Below are positions 7,167 to 14,832 of a DNA stretch of 14,898 bases, piece by piece; position 1 is the stretch's first letter; each line of letters begins with the position of its first letter. Under the pieces are notes generated by a model that was not told where the DNA came from, did not search any database, and saw only the letters and a list, made by a program, of their open reading frames with translations. Origin of the DNA: Oscillospiraceae bacterium (GTDB lineage Bacteria; Bacillota_A; Clostridia; Saccharofermentanales; Saccharofermentanaceae); assembly GCA_902791885.1 (NCBI GenBank), contig CADAXO010000078.1, positions 1 through 14,898 of the forward strand, in the 5' to 3' direction. Both the position numbers and the translations under genes were made by a program.

Positions 7167-8546
7167 ATGGGAACTTTCTGGGACGTTCTGGGCATCAACC
7201 CCACAACCGATACGGGAAAGATCCGTAAGGCCTATTCAGCACTTATCAAAGTTCATAATCCTGAAGATGACCCCGAGGAGTTTAAGAAGATAAACTCCGC
7301 ATATAAGGCTGCGGTCAAATTCGCACGGCAGTTCTCGGCAATGGGTGTTACTGATGATCAGATCAAGATCACAGACGTAAGACCTGACGGATCATTCGGC
7401 ATTCAGTTATTGGGCAAGGACGGAAAGCCCTTCGTACCTAATATTGTCAGGAAGAAGGAAGAAGAGGAGATAAAGGATCCGGAGGAGGCCAAAGAAGCCC
7501 TTTTTGATTTTGATTCCATAGATTCGTCGGTGGTAAAAGATCTGACTCCCGAAGAGATCAATGAGATGAGCGGAATGCTCAGCATCGTTCCGGGCTTCAA
7601 CGTTCCCGACAGCGAGATCGGCAGAGCTATCAAGACTTATCTTAACGATGAACTGAATATAGTAAATGATCTGGCCGTACATCCGAAGCCTGAGGAAGAG
7701 AGCCGGACGGTCGACGATGCGATTACTATCGCGACTGCATTCCTTCAGAACGATAAATTCAATGCCGAGAAGATCCTTTGGCAGGTCTATTTCCTGTCAC
7801 CGATGATCAGGGGTCTCGGTGCCAATCTGATATTCTACAGACGCCTCGAGATGCTCATTAACAATGCGCAGGTACATCCGAGGATCGCAGTAGCAATATC
7901 GAATGCCCATCCGAGCAATCCCCGGGTCTATATCATGAAAGAGGAAATATCGAGGATAGATTTTCTGTCCAAGGTTCCGTTCAGATATAAGGAGGGAGAG
8001 TATCCCGATTTCGATAACCTTATGAAGAAGGAGAAAAAGGAAGAAGTCGATAAGCTAATTAAGTTCCTCGAGACAACTCCGATCGCAAGTTTTTACGGTT
8101 TGCTGATGCCGTCATTCTGGCCTTCATATAACAACCGGATCGCGGATGTGAAAACCGCACTTCACATAATAACGACGGCGCCTTTCTGTAAGGAGATGCT
8201 GAATAACCGCCTTTTGTGGAAGCTTTTCTTCAGAGGAAAGCTCGTAAGCCCGATCGTCCATAAAGATGATCTTCACACAGCTGTTACCAAGACGACGCTG
8301 GAGGTCAAGCTTCCCCGTGAAGTCATTAAGATAATGAAGAAAGAGATAGGTTATTCCGAGACCTGCTTCATAAGAAGAAGGAAAGACAACAGGGAATGGT
8401 ACTATCTTCAGATTCTTAAAAACGATATAGCTCCGTACAGAAAAAGCGAGAAGGAAACAAGGTCCGACATAATTCAGATGTTCGTTCTTGTGCTCGGAGT
8501 ATCGCTCGCGCTTCTGTATATATTCATTCGGCATCTGGGATTGTAG
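7167..8546 (+). CDS. J-domain-like, C-terminally membrane-anchored protein of unknown function
   Basis: This 459-residue protein has an N-terminal J-like domain (about 1-55), visible as FWDVLGINPTTD, then a helix IRKAYSALIKVH and the helix DPEEFKKINSAYKAAVKF. The HPD tripeptide that stimulates Hsp70 ATPase is replaced by H30-N31-P32-E33-D34, so canonical activity is doubtful. Similar HPE/RPEDDPE-type domains occur in other bacterial J-like proteins. Residues about 60-430 match no family I recognise and contain an acidic stretch (about 90-130). The last 24 residues include a hydrophobic span (about 436-454) flanked by Lys/Arg upstream and RHLGL at the end, a tail-anchor arrangement that would leave the J-like domain in the cytoplasm. 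I chose ATG 7167, one base after the Hsp70 stop, because an upstream in-frame ATG at 7128 would add 13 residues encoded inside the Hsp70 gene and the J domain starts directly at FWDVLG. No terminator is visible after it. Confidence 0.8.
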   Translation: MGTFWDVLGINPTTDTGKIRKAYSALIKVHNPEDDPEEFKKINSAYKAAVKFARQFSAMGVTDDQIKITDVRPDGSFGIQLLGKDGKPFVPNIVRKKEEEEIKDPEEAKEALFDFDSIDSSVVKDLTPEEINEMSGMLSIVPGFNVPDSEIGRAIKTYLNDELNIVNDLAVHPKPEEESRTVDDAITIATAFLQNDKFNAEKILWQVYFLSPMIRGLGANLIFYRRLEMLINNAQVHPRIAVAISNAHPSNPRVYIMKEEISRIDFLSKVPFRYKEGEYPDFDNLMKKEKKEEVDKLIKFLETTPIASFYGLLMPSFWPSYNNRIADVKTALHIITTAPFCKEMLNNRLLWKLFFRGKLVSPIVHKDDLHTAVTKTTLEVKLPREVIKIMKKEIGYSETCFIRRRKDNREWYYLQILKNDIAPYRKSEKETRSDIIQMFVLVLGVSLALLYIFIRHLGL

Positions 8547-8558
8547 GTCTTAAGCGGT

Positions 8559-8587
8559 TTGACAAACAAAATAACCCTATGTATAAT
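8559..8587 (+). promoter_or_regulatory. Consensus sigma-A promoter of the his operon
   Basis: TTGACA (8559-8564) and TATAAT (8582-8587) match the consensus in every position with a 17-base spacer. Transcription should start near 8594, giving a leader of only about 50 bases to the hisZ ATG. Such a strong core promoter normally implies control by a repressor. The -35 box lies inside a small palindrome GTTTG-A-CAAAC (8557-8567). The whole gap between the J-like gene and hisZ is 98 bases and holds this promoter, the repeat below and the hisZ ribosome binding site (AAAGGA, 8631-8636). Confidence 0.9.
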
Positions 8588-8594
8588 CAGCAGG

Positions 8595-8622
8595 TACTTT
8601 AGTGCTTTAGTGCGCTAAAGTA
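8595..8622. promoter_or_regulatory. Operator-like repeat at the start of the his transcript
   Basis: TACTTTAG (8595-8602) and CTAAAGTA (8615-8622) form a perfect 8-bp inverted repeat. Between them lies a second copy of the left arm, so CTTTAGTG occurs twice in tandem (8597-8604 and 8605-8612) and the second copy pairs with CTAAAG around a TGCG centre. It begins right at the predicted start site, a good position for a repressor, and is not followed by a T run, so it is not a terminator. A TrpR-family HisR/YerC-type repressor has been proposed for his operons in Firmicutes; linking it to this site is a guess. Confidence 0.6.
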
Positions 8623-8644
8623 AAACATAAAAAGGACTATTACT

Positions 8645-9841
8645 ATGAACAACGCTAAATTCTACACGGCTGACGGCTTTACTGACACACTGCCCGGAAT
8701 CTGCGCTTTCAAGAAGCAGACCGAGCGTAACTTAAGAGAGCTTTTCAGGCTCCACGGCTATCAGGAGATAGAGACGCCCGGTATCGAGTATCTCGATATC
8801 TACAGCCGTCCGGGCTTTGTACCCGAGGAGAATCTTTATAAGCTTACAGACCAGAAGGGGAGACTTCTTGCTTTAAGATACGATGGTACGATCCCCGCAG
8901 TAAGATATGCGGCCAACATCAAGAACTTCGATCCGGAGCTTCTCCCTTTAAGATTAAGTTATATAGAGAATATGTACCGCTTCGCCGATTCGGGCGGAGG
9001 CAAGCAGAATGAGTTTACCCAGGGCGGCGTAGAGCTTATGGGCGCCGAAGGCCCCGATGCAGATGCAGAAGTTATCGCACTTGCAATAAAGTCAGCACTT
9101 TCCGCGGGCATAAAGGATCTTCAGATCTCGATAGGCCAGGCAAATCTTTACGAGGGCATCGCTGATGAGATCGGACTTACCGACGATATCAAGGAGCTCA
9201 TAAGAGAAGCCATAAAGAGCCGCGACACGGTAACCATCGAGAAGACCTGCGATAACTTGGGTCTTTCCGATGATAAAAGAGAGCTTCTGCTCCTGCTTCC
9301 GGATGCTCAGGGAACTTACGACATCATTGATGATTTCAAGGCAAGAGTAAGCGACAGCAAAGCTATTCAGGCTTTGGACAACTTAAAGGATATTCTCGAT
9401 GCACTCGATGAGCAGGGATACCTTAAGTATGTATCCGTTGACGCAGGTCTCATGGGAGGCTCCGTTGACTACTACACAGGCTGTATCTTCAAAGGCTATA
9501 CATACGAGGTCGGATTCCCGATACTTTCAGGCGGACGTTACGACAACACAGTCGAAGTCTTCGGCAGGAAGATGGAGTGCGTAGGCTTTTCGCTGAGCTT
9601 AACGCTTACGCTGACGGCACTTATGAGACAGGGCGTGTCCATGGAGGAGACTCCCGCCGATACCATCGTAGGTTACGGCAAGGGCGGAAGAGCCGAGGCT
9701 TACAGCACGGCACAGAAGTTAAGAGAAGAGGGCAAAGCCGTCATGATCGATACAACGGGCAAGGATGAGGCTGCACTTAAGGCATACGCAGACAAGCTCG
9801 GAATCACTAACGCAGTTTACGTAAAAGGGGAGGAAAAGTAA
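8645..9841 (+). CDS. hisZ: ATP phosphoribosyltransferase regulatory subunit (HisZ)
   Basis: HisZ is a histidyl-tRNA synthetase paralogue without aminoacylation activity that joins short HisG in a hetero-octamer and supports catalysis and histidine feedback of the first step. The 398-residue protein has the class II synthetase fold: [18 protein letters not shown] (22-39), a motif-2-like region running to [12 protein letters not shown] (124-135), the [10 protein letters not shown] strand (276-285) and motif 3 around GGRYDN (296-301). Residues about 337-398 form a short alpha/beta remnant of the anticodon-binding domain. Typical HisRS signatures such as RPE in motif 2 and the full anticodon domain are absent, and hisG directly follows, so HisZ is preferred over HisS. 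AAAGGA eight bases before ATG 8645 supports the start. It is the first gene of the operon and overlaps hisG by one base. Confidence 0.93.
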   Translation: MNNAKFYTADGFTDTLPGICAFKKQTERNLRELFRLHGYQEIETPGIEYLDIYSRPGFVPEENLYKLTDQKGRLLALRYDGTIPAVRYAANIKNFDPELLPLRLSYIENMYRFADSGGGKQNEFTQGGVELMGAEGPDADAEVIALAIKSALSAGIKDLQISIGQANLYEGIADEIGLTDDIKELIREAIKSRDTVTIEKTCDNLGLSDDKRELLLLLPDAQGTYDIIDDFKARVSDSKAIQALDNLKDILDALDEQGYLKYVSVDAGLMGGSVDYYTGCIFKGYTYEVGFPILSGGRYDNTVEVFGRKMECVGFSLSLTLTLTALMRQGVSMEETPADTIVGYGKGGRAEAYSTAQKLREEGKAVMIDTTGKDEAALKAYADKLGITNAVYVKGEEK

Positions 9842-10479
9842 TGCTTACAATAGCTTTATCCAAGGGAAGACTTGCCGAGAAGGCGATAGCCCTCCTCGAA
9901 AATGCAGGCTACGATTGTACCGCAGCCAAGGAGGAGTCCAGAAAGCTCATCCTGGAGGATGAGAAAGTCGGACTTCGATTCATAATGGCAAAACCTGCCG
10001 ATGTACCGACATATGTAGAGTACGGCGCCGCCGACATCGGAGTCGTCGGAAAGGATACGCTCCTTGAAGAAGGAAGAGACCTTTATGAGGTTGCAGACTT
10101 GGGCTTCGGCAAATGCAGAATGTGTGTTGCAGGCCCGGTCGATCTTAAGGACGGAAAGCTCGACCTCATACCCAACAAGAGGATCGCGACCAAGTACCCC
10201 AATATCACGAGAGCATATTTCGAGGGGGTTAAGAAGGAGAGCGTTGAGATCATCAAGCTTAACGGCTCCATCGAGCTCGCTCCCCTTATAGGCCTTTCCG
10301 ACTGCATCGTAGATATCGTAGAGTCGGGAAGAACACTGAAGGAGAACGGCCTCGATGTAATCGAGACTGTAGCAGATATCTCCGCGAGAGTAGTAGTAAA
10401 CCGCGTATCGATGAAGATGAAGTCTTCTGAGATCAAGCCGATGATAGAGAAGATAAAGGAGCAGATAGCACTTCTATGA
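9841..10479 (+). CDS. hisG: ATP phosphoribosyltransferase, short form (HisG)
   Basis: This is the catalytic subunit of the first step of histidine synthesis: it joins ATP and PRPP to give phosphoribosyl-ATP. At 212 residues it is the short HisG lacking the C-terminal regulatory ACT-like domain, matching the adjacent hisZ. Visible motifs are the start [25 protein letters not shown] (62-76), [14 protein letters not shown] (86-99) and the PRPP-binding segment [18 protein letters not shown] (153-170). The ATG shares its A with the hisZ TAA stop (TAATG), and GGGGAGGA (9827-9834) is a strong binding site inside hisZ, so the two subunits are probably made in linked amounts. The gene ends in a four-base ATGA overlap with hisD. 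Confidence 0.96.
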   Translation: MLTIALSKGRLAEKAIALLENAGYDCTAAKEESRKLILEDEKVGLRFIMAKPADVPTYVEYGAADIGVVGKDTLLEEGRDLYEVADLGFGKCRMCVAGPVDLKDGKLDLIPNKRIATKYPNITRAYFEGVKKESVEIIKLNGSIELAPLIGLSDCIVDIVESGRTLKENGLDVIETVADISARVVVNRVSMKMKSSEIKPMIEKIKEQIALL

Positions 10480-11792
10480 AATGCAGATTCGTTAAAGGAA
10501 CAAAAGACAATCTGAAGGATGTCTGTGAGGAGTTAGGCGCCAGAGGCAAGATGGACTTAGGTCCCGTTATAAGTGTTGTGCAGGGCGTACTCGATGATAT
10601 TAGAACAAGAGGGGACGAGGCTGTCCTCGAGTATACCAAGAAGTTCGATAAGGCTGTTCTCACACCCGCGACCATGAGAGTAACGGAAGAAGAGATCAAG
10701 AGCGCATATGCTTCTTTGGAGAATGAGGATCCCGATCTTCTGAGGATCATGAAGGATGCCGCGAACAACATCAGGGTATTCCACGAGAAGCAGAAGGAAG
10801 ATGGCTTCATGATGGATACCGCGAAGGGTTCGAAGATCGGCGTCAGAGTAAGACCCATCACCGTCGCAGGCGTTTATGTTCCGGGCGGCACGGCACCTTT
10901 GCCGTCAACTGTACTGATGGACGTTATCCCGGCTTCCGTTGCAGGAGTTCCCCGCATCGTATTCTGTACTCCGCCGAGAGCTGACGGTACCATCGCTCCG
11001 GTAATACTTGCAGCAGCAGACATTGCAGGCGCGACAGAGATCTATAAGGTCGGAGGCGCCCAGGCTATCGCGGCTATGGCTTACGGAACCGAGACTATCC
11101 CGAGAGCAGACAAGATCTGCGGCCCCGGAAACATCTACGTCAACACAGCGAAAAGACTCGTGTTCGGTCAGGTCGATATCGATATGTTCGCAGGCCCTTC
11201 GGAGGTCGTTATCATCGCAGATCAGTCGAGCAACCCCGAGTTCGTTGCAGCTGACATGCTTGCACAGGCAGAACACGATAAGCTTGCTTCCGCGATCGTT
11301 CTTGCTGCAGGCGAGGACCTCGCTATGAAGATCTGGGAAGCTGCCGACAGAAGGTCCGATGCGGCTGACCGTCAGGCACAGCTTGAAGGCTCCATGACGA
11401 ACTACTGCTCCGTTATAAGCGTAGATTCGGTGGATACGGCAATAGCTTTCTCTGAAGAGCTTGCGCCCGAGCACCTTGAGCTTTGTGTCGAAGATCCCGA
11501 GGCTGCACTCGATAAGATCAAAAACGCAGGTGCGGTATTCATGGGCAACTACTCACCGGAGCCTCTGGGAGATTACTATGCAGGCCCCAACCATACGCTC
11601 CCCACAAGCGGAACGGCAAGATTCTTCTCTCCTCTTAATACGGGAGATTTCTACAAGAAGATGAGCATCATCAACTATAACGAAGAGTCTTTAAAGGATG
11701 TATATAAGGATGTGGCTAAGTTCGCAAGAAGCGAAGGACTTACATGCCACGCTGAATCTATAGAATCGAGATTCGAGGATATTAATGAGTAA
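10476..11792 (+). CDS. hisD: Histidinol dehydrogenase (HisD)
   Basis: HisD carries out the last two oxidations, L-histidinol to L-histidine, using NAD and zinc in a cytoplasmic homodimer. The 438-residue length is normal. Zinc ligands can be placed as Q264 and H267 in QAEHDK, D366 in [11 protein letters not shown] and H425 in TCHAES; the catalytic pair is E332-H333 in LAPEHLEL. The family segments [16 protein letters not shown] (133-148), [11 protein letters not shown] (216-226) and [11 protein letters not shown] (236-246) are intact. The start ATG overlaps the hisG stop (ATGA) and fits the N-terminus. The stop overlaps the hisC start by eight bases. No lesion is visible, unlike the genes further downstream. 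Confidence 0.97.
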   Translation: MKCRFVKGTKDNLKDVCEELGARGKMDLGPVISVVQGVLDDIRTRGDEAVLEYTKKFDKAVLTPATMRVTEEEIKSAYASLENEDPDLLRIMKDAANNIRVFHEKQKEDGFMMDTAKGSKIGVRVRPITVAGVYVPGGTAPLPSTVLMDVIPASVAGVPRIVFCTPPRADGTIAPVILAAADIAGATEIYKVGGAQAIAAMAYGTETIPRADKICGPGNIYVNTAKRLVFGQVDIDMFAGPSEVVIIADQSSNPEFVAADMLAQAEHDKLASAIVLAAGEDLAMKIWEAADRRSDAADRQAQLEGSMTNYCSVISVDSVDTAIAFSEELAPEHLELCVEDPEAALDKIKNAGAVFMGNYSPEPLGDYYAGPNHTLPTSGTARFFSPLNTGDFYKKMSIINYNEESLKDVYKDVAKFARSEGLTCHAESIESRFEDINE

Positions 11793-12885
11793 ATATTGGA
11801 ACAAGAAGATAAACGAAGCAGAGCCTTACGTGGCAGGCGAGCAGCCGAAGCCCGGACAGAAGGTCATTAAGCTTAATACGAATGAGAATCCCTTCCCGCC
11901 GTCACCGATGGCAAGGGCGGTCTTAAGAAGCTTCGACATATCCGACTTAAGGCTCTATCCCGACACTAACGCCACGGAATTTATAGAGGCGGTAGCTGAA
12001 GTCGAGGGCGTTAAGGCTTCACAGGTGTTCGCGGGAAACGGCTCCGACGAGATTCTGGCGCTTTGCTTCCAGACATTCTTCGAGAAGGAGAACAACACGG
12101 ACCTTCCGGTGCTTACACCCGAATTCTCCTACAGCTTCTATCCGGTTTTCGAAAGCTTCTACGACATAAGGTCTAAGAAGATCCCTTTAAGGGAAGGCTT
12201 AAGACTTGAGGCTGAAGATTATATCGGCGTACCTAACTGCGGTATCGCCATAGCGAACCCCAACGCACCCACATCCAGAACGATCGGACTTGAAGATATC
12301 GAGAAGATCTTAAAGGGCAACCCCGATTCGGTTGTGATCATCGATGAGGCTTACATCGAATTTGCGAAGCCTTATTTCACGGCCGTAAGTCTTATAAACG
12401 ATTACCCCAACCTGTGTGTTGTAAGGACCTGCTCCAAGTCCTACAGTCTCGCCGGTCTTCGCGTAGGATACGCGATCGCTTCGGAGGAGCTTATCGAAGG
12501 CTTGAAAAGAGCAAGGGACTCTTTCAATTCCTATCCTACGGACAGGCTTGCACAGAAGATAGCGGCAGCTTCGGTCCTTGATGTTAACTACCACAGGAAG
12601 TGTCTCGACGAGATAATCGCCGTAAGAGACTACACTGCTGCCGAATTAAGAAAGATGGGATTCGATCTTCCGGATTCGTCGGCGAATTTCATTTTCGCCA
12701 AGCCCTGTGAGGACCTTGATGCAGAAACCTTATATAAAAATCTGCGTGCTAAGGGTATACTTGTAAGGTATTTTAAGACCGCAGGTATCAACGACAGACT
12801 GAGGATATCTATAGGTACCAAAGAGGAGATGGAGGCGTTTATCGCCGCTGTCAGCGAGGAGGTAACCAATGCCAAGAACAGCTGA
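11785..12885 (+). CDS. hisC: Histidinol-phosphate aminotransferase (HisC)
   Basis: HisC is a PLP-dependent fold-type I aminotransferase that converts imidazole-acetol phosphate and glutamate to histidinol phosphate and 2-oxoglutarate. The 366 residues show the N-terminal KLNTNENPFPPSP (29-41), GNGSDEI (84-90), NPNAPTS (158-164, in place of the usual NPNNPTG), D187 and Y190 in IDEAYIEF, and the Schiff-base lysine K218 in CSKSYSLAGLRVGYA with R226 binding PLP phosphate. Length and motifs are normal. The start overlaps the hisD end by eight bases and the end overlaps hisB by 17 bases. Confidence 0.96.
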   Translation: MSKYWNKKINEAEPYVAGEQPKPGQKVIKLNTNENPFPPSPMARAVLRSFDISDLRLYPDTNATEFIEAVAEVEGVKASQVFAGNGSDEILALCFQTFFEKENNTDLPVLTPEFSYSFYPVFESFYDIRSKKIPLREGLRLEAEDYIGVPNCGIAIANPNAPTSRTIGLEDIEKILKGNPDSVVIIDEAYIEFAKPYFTAVSLINDYPNLCVVRTCSKSYSLAGLRVGYAIASEELIEGLKRARDSFNSYPTDRLAQKIAAASVLDVNYHRKCLDEIIAVRDYTAAELRKMGFDLPDSSANFIFAKPCEDLDAETLYKNLRAKGILVRYFKTAGINDRLRISIGTKEEMEAFIAAVSEEVTNAKNS

Positions 12886-13345
12886 GATCACCAGAAAGAC
12901 CAAAGAGACCGATATCAGCGTCAAAGTAAACCTTGACGGCAAGGGAGAGAACGAGATCTCTACGGGGATCGGATTCTTCGACCACATGCTTACGGCTTTA
13001 TCGAAGCACTCCGGCATTGATATGCAGATCTCCTGCAAGGGTGATATCGAAGTCGATTCGCACCACGAAGCTGTAATTGATATTTCCGGAAGACCTTTTA
13101 TCGTATATAATTGCACCTTTAAAGGTGACATGATGGGCCAGATGGATACACAGCTTGTCGAGGAGTTCATGAGATCGTTCGCATTTAACGCGGGCATTAC
13201 GCTCCACATCGGCTGCCCTTACGGCACGAATGATCACCACAAGGCAGAGGCCATGTTCAAGGCTCTCGCGAGAGCTTTGAGACAGGCAACGGAGTTCGAC
13301 CCCAGATTCGAAGGTCAGGTCATCTCCACCAAAGGAAGTTTATAA
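12869..13345 (+). CDS. hisB: Imidazoleglycerol-phosphate dehydratase (HisB) with a large internal deletion
   Basis: HisB removes water from imidazole glycerol phosphate; the enzyme is a manganese-bound 24-mer. The frame is open for 158 residues, whereas stand-alone dehydratases are about 195. The N-terminal part is typical ([18 protein letters not shown] with H39, GDIEVDSHH with H65-H66), and so is the C-terminal part ([33 protein letters not shown] with H123, H124 and E127, ending STKGSL). In normal proteins HH is followed by TVEDTGI, a helix, a GDKxGI segment and PMDEA before VDLSGRP. Here HH (13061-13066) runs straight into [10 protein letters not shown]. About 37 residues are gone, including the first-half metal ligand Glu and the PMDE segment. 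The product is unlikely to be active if the sequence is right. AGGAGGT (12857-12863) supports the ATG inside the end of hisC. Confidence 0.9.
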   Translation: MPRTAEITRKTKETDISVKVNLDGKGENEISTGIGFFDHMLTALSKHSGIDMQISCKGDIEVDSHHEAVIDISGRPFIVYNCTFKGDMMGQMDTQLVEEFMRSFAFNAGITLHIGCPYGTNDHHKAEAMFKALARALRQATEFDPRFEGQVISTKGSL

Positions 13346-13364
13346 ATCTTCGGAGGATATACAT

Positions 13365-14226
13365 ATGCTTATTAAAGACACAGATTTTATCGACAAGCCG
13401 ATACTTGCCAAGGGTAAGGTAAGAAATATCTACGATCTGGGCGACAGCCTTCTTCTTATCGTTACTGACAGGATCTCGGCATTTGACGTAGTATTCGACG
13501 AACTGATCCCTGACAAGGGTAAGGTTCTCTCATCCATATCCGCTTTCTGGTTCGACTTCACAAAGGACATCATTCCTAACCATGTCATTACGACAGATGT
13601 CTCGAAGTATCCCCAGGGATTCGATCAGTATAAGGAAGAGCTCGAGGGCAGATCCATGCTCGTTAAGAAGGCAGAGATGCTTCCTGCAGAGTGCATCGTA
13701 AGAGGTTACCTCGAGGGTTCCGCTTTGAAGGAGTACAAGGCTAACGGTACTGTCGGCGGCATCAAGATGCCTGAGGGCATGGTACAGGGCGACAAGCTCC
13801 CCGAGCCTTTGTTCACACCTTCCACAAAGGAAGAGAGCGGCCACGACATCAACATCACATACGAGCAGCTCGTTGACCTGATCTCTTCGCGATGCATCCA
13901 TCGCTCTTTACAACAAGGTATCCGAGTTCGCTCTTACTAAGGGCCTTATCCTCGCTGACACCAAGTTCGAGTTCGGAAAGATCGACGGCGTTCTCACAGT
14001 TTGCGATGAGATGTTCACACCTGACTCCTCAAGATTCTGGGATGAAGCCGATTACGAGCCCGGTCACGCTCAGAAGAGCTTCGACAAGCAGTTCTTAAGG
14101 GAGTGGCTCGAGACACTCGACTGGGACAAGACATATCCCGCTCCGACACTTCCCGACGAGATCATCAGCAAGACAGCCGAGAAGTACCGTGAGTGCTACT
14201 CAAGACTTACAGGCAAGGAAATCTGA
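13365..14226 (+). pseudogene. purC: SAICAR synthase (PurC), frameshifted by a small deletion
   Basis: PurC joins CAIR and aspartate to give SAICAR in purine synthesis. The first frame gives a normal N-terminal two thirds: GKVRNIYDL (17-25), [10 protein letters not shown] (33-42), [13 protein letters not shown] (108-120), [25 protein letters not shown]. It then runs into about 18 unrelated residues and stops at 13940. From about 13885 the next frame resumes the family sequence: [46 protein letters not shown], and on to the stop at 14226. T13884 is one base too many between the two frames, and the usual several residues between VDLI and LRDAS are missing, so about 20-23 bases (3n-1) appear deleted. 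GGAGGA (13352-13357) is a strong binding site seven bases before ATG 13365. It lies between hisB and hisH, an unusual place. Real pseudogene, assembly error and, less likely, programmed +1 shift are the options. Confidence 0.88.
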
Positions 14227-14232
14227 TATTAA

Positions 14233-14832
14233 GTGATAGCCATAGTTGACTATAAGATGGGCAATCTCGCCTCTGTGCGGAAAGCCCTCGAATACATCCA
14301 CAGGGAGTGCATCATTACTGATGACCCTTCCGTAATTTCCCGTGCAGACGCCCTTATCCTTCCCGGAGTAGGCGCGTATGCTCCCGCCATGGAAGCTCTC
14401 CGCGCTAAAGGCCTCGATGTTGTCGTGAAAGAATTCGCGGCATCGGGCAAGCCTATGCTCGGTATCTGCCTCGGCATGCAGCTCATGCTCTCCGAGTCGG
14501 AAGAGGGAGCAGGTCCCGACGGCAACATCAAGGGCTTGGGTATCATACCCGGCAGCGTCAGGAAGTTCCCTTCGGATAAGACAGTAGAGCAGGGCCTTAA
14601 GGTTCCTGTAACAGGAAGCCTTCTTCGCGACGGCGACTACGTGTATTTCGTACACTCTTTCTACTGCGAACCGGAAGATCCTTCTGACGCAGCGGCTTAC
14701 ACCGAGTACGGTATTAAGTATGTGTGTTCTCTTGAGAGAGGGAATATTTTCGCGACGCAGTTCCATCCTGAGAAGAGCGGTGAAGCGGGCCTTCAGATAC
14801 TCGAAAGATTCGCAAGGAGGATAAAGAAGTGA
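14233..14832 (+). CDS. hisH: Imidazole glycerol phosphate synthase, glutaminase subunit (HisH), lacking the HMGWN segment
   Basis: HisH is the class I glutamine amidotransferase that feeds ammonia to HisF, which then makes imidazole glycerol phosphate and AICAR. The 199-residue product shows DYKMGNLASV at the start, the oxyanion strand PGVG (44-47), the nucleophile C79 in GICLGMQLM, and H178 and E180 in TQFHPEKSG. Family members carry PHMGWN followed by about ten residues before the YVYFVHS strand. Here KVP (codon 125, ending at 14607) is followed directly by VTGSLLRDGD and YVYFVHS, so about 10-13 residues including HMGWN are absent. The Trp of that motif (W123 in Thermotoga HisH) lies at the HisF interface, so coupling may be lost if the sequence is real. 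The start is GTG, six bases after the purC stop, with AAGGAAA (14216-14222) as a distant binding site. It overlaps hisA by four bases (GTGA). Confidence 0.9.
   Translation: MIAIVDYKMGNLASVRKALEYIHRECIITDDPSVISRADALILPGVGAYAPAMEALRAKGLDVVVKEFAASGKPMLGICLGMQLMLSESEEGAGPDGNIKGLGIIPGSVRKFPSDKTVEQGLKVPVTGSLLRDGDYVYFVHSFYCEPEDPSDAAAYTEYGIKYVCSLERGNIFATQFHPEKSGEAGLQILERFARRIKK

Noticed and set aside
8595..8622. Terminator or T-box in the his leader
   Set aside because: The inverted repeat is AT-rich, is not followed by a T run, and the leader of about 50 bases is too short for a T-box with its specifier and antiterminator.
8645..9841. Histidyl-tRNA synthetase (HisS)
   Set aside because: The protein lacks the full anticodon-binding domain and the catalytic motif-2 signature, and it heads a his operon directly before a short HisG, which requires HisZ.
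10905..11474. Antisense open frame opposite hisD
   Set aside because: hisD is complete with all zinc and catalytic residues; the reverse frame shows no protein-like motifs and is Cys/Ser-rich in a way typical of shadows.
13880..13945. Programmed +1 frameshift in purC
   Set aside because: No known slippery sequence is present at the junction and several conserved residues are missing as well, so a deletion explains the data better; kept only as a remote option.
14200..14766. Antisense open frame opposite hisH
   Set aside because: It lies over the hisH frame, which carries the Cys-His-Glu triad; no separate start signal or family match.
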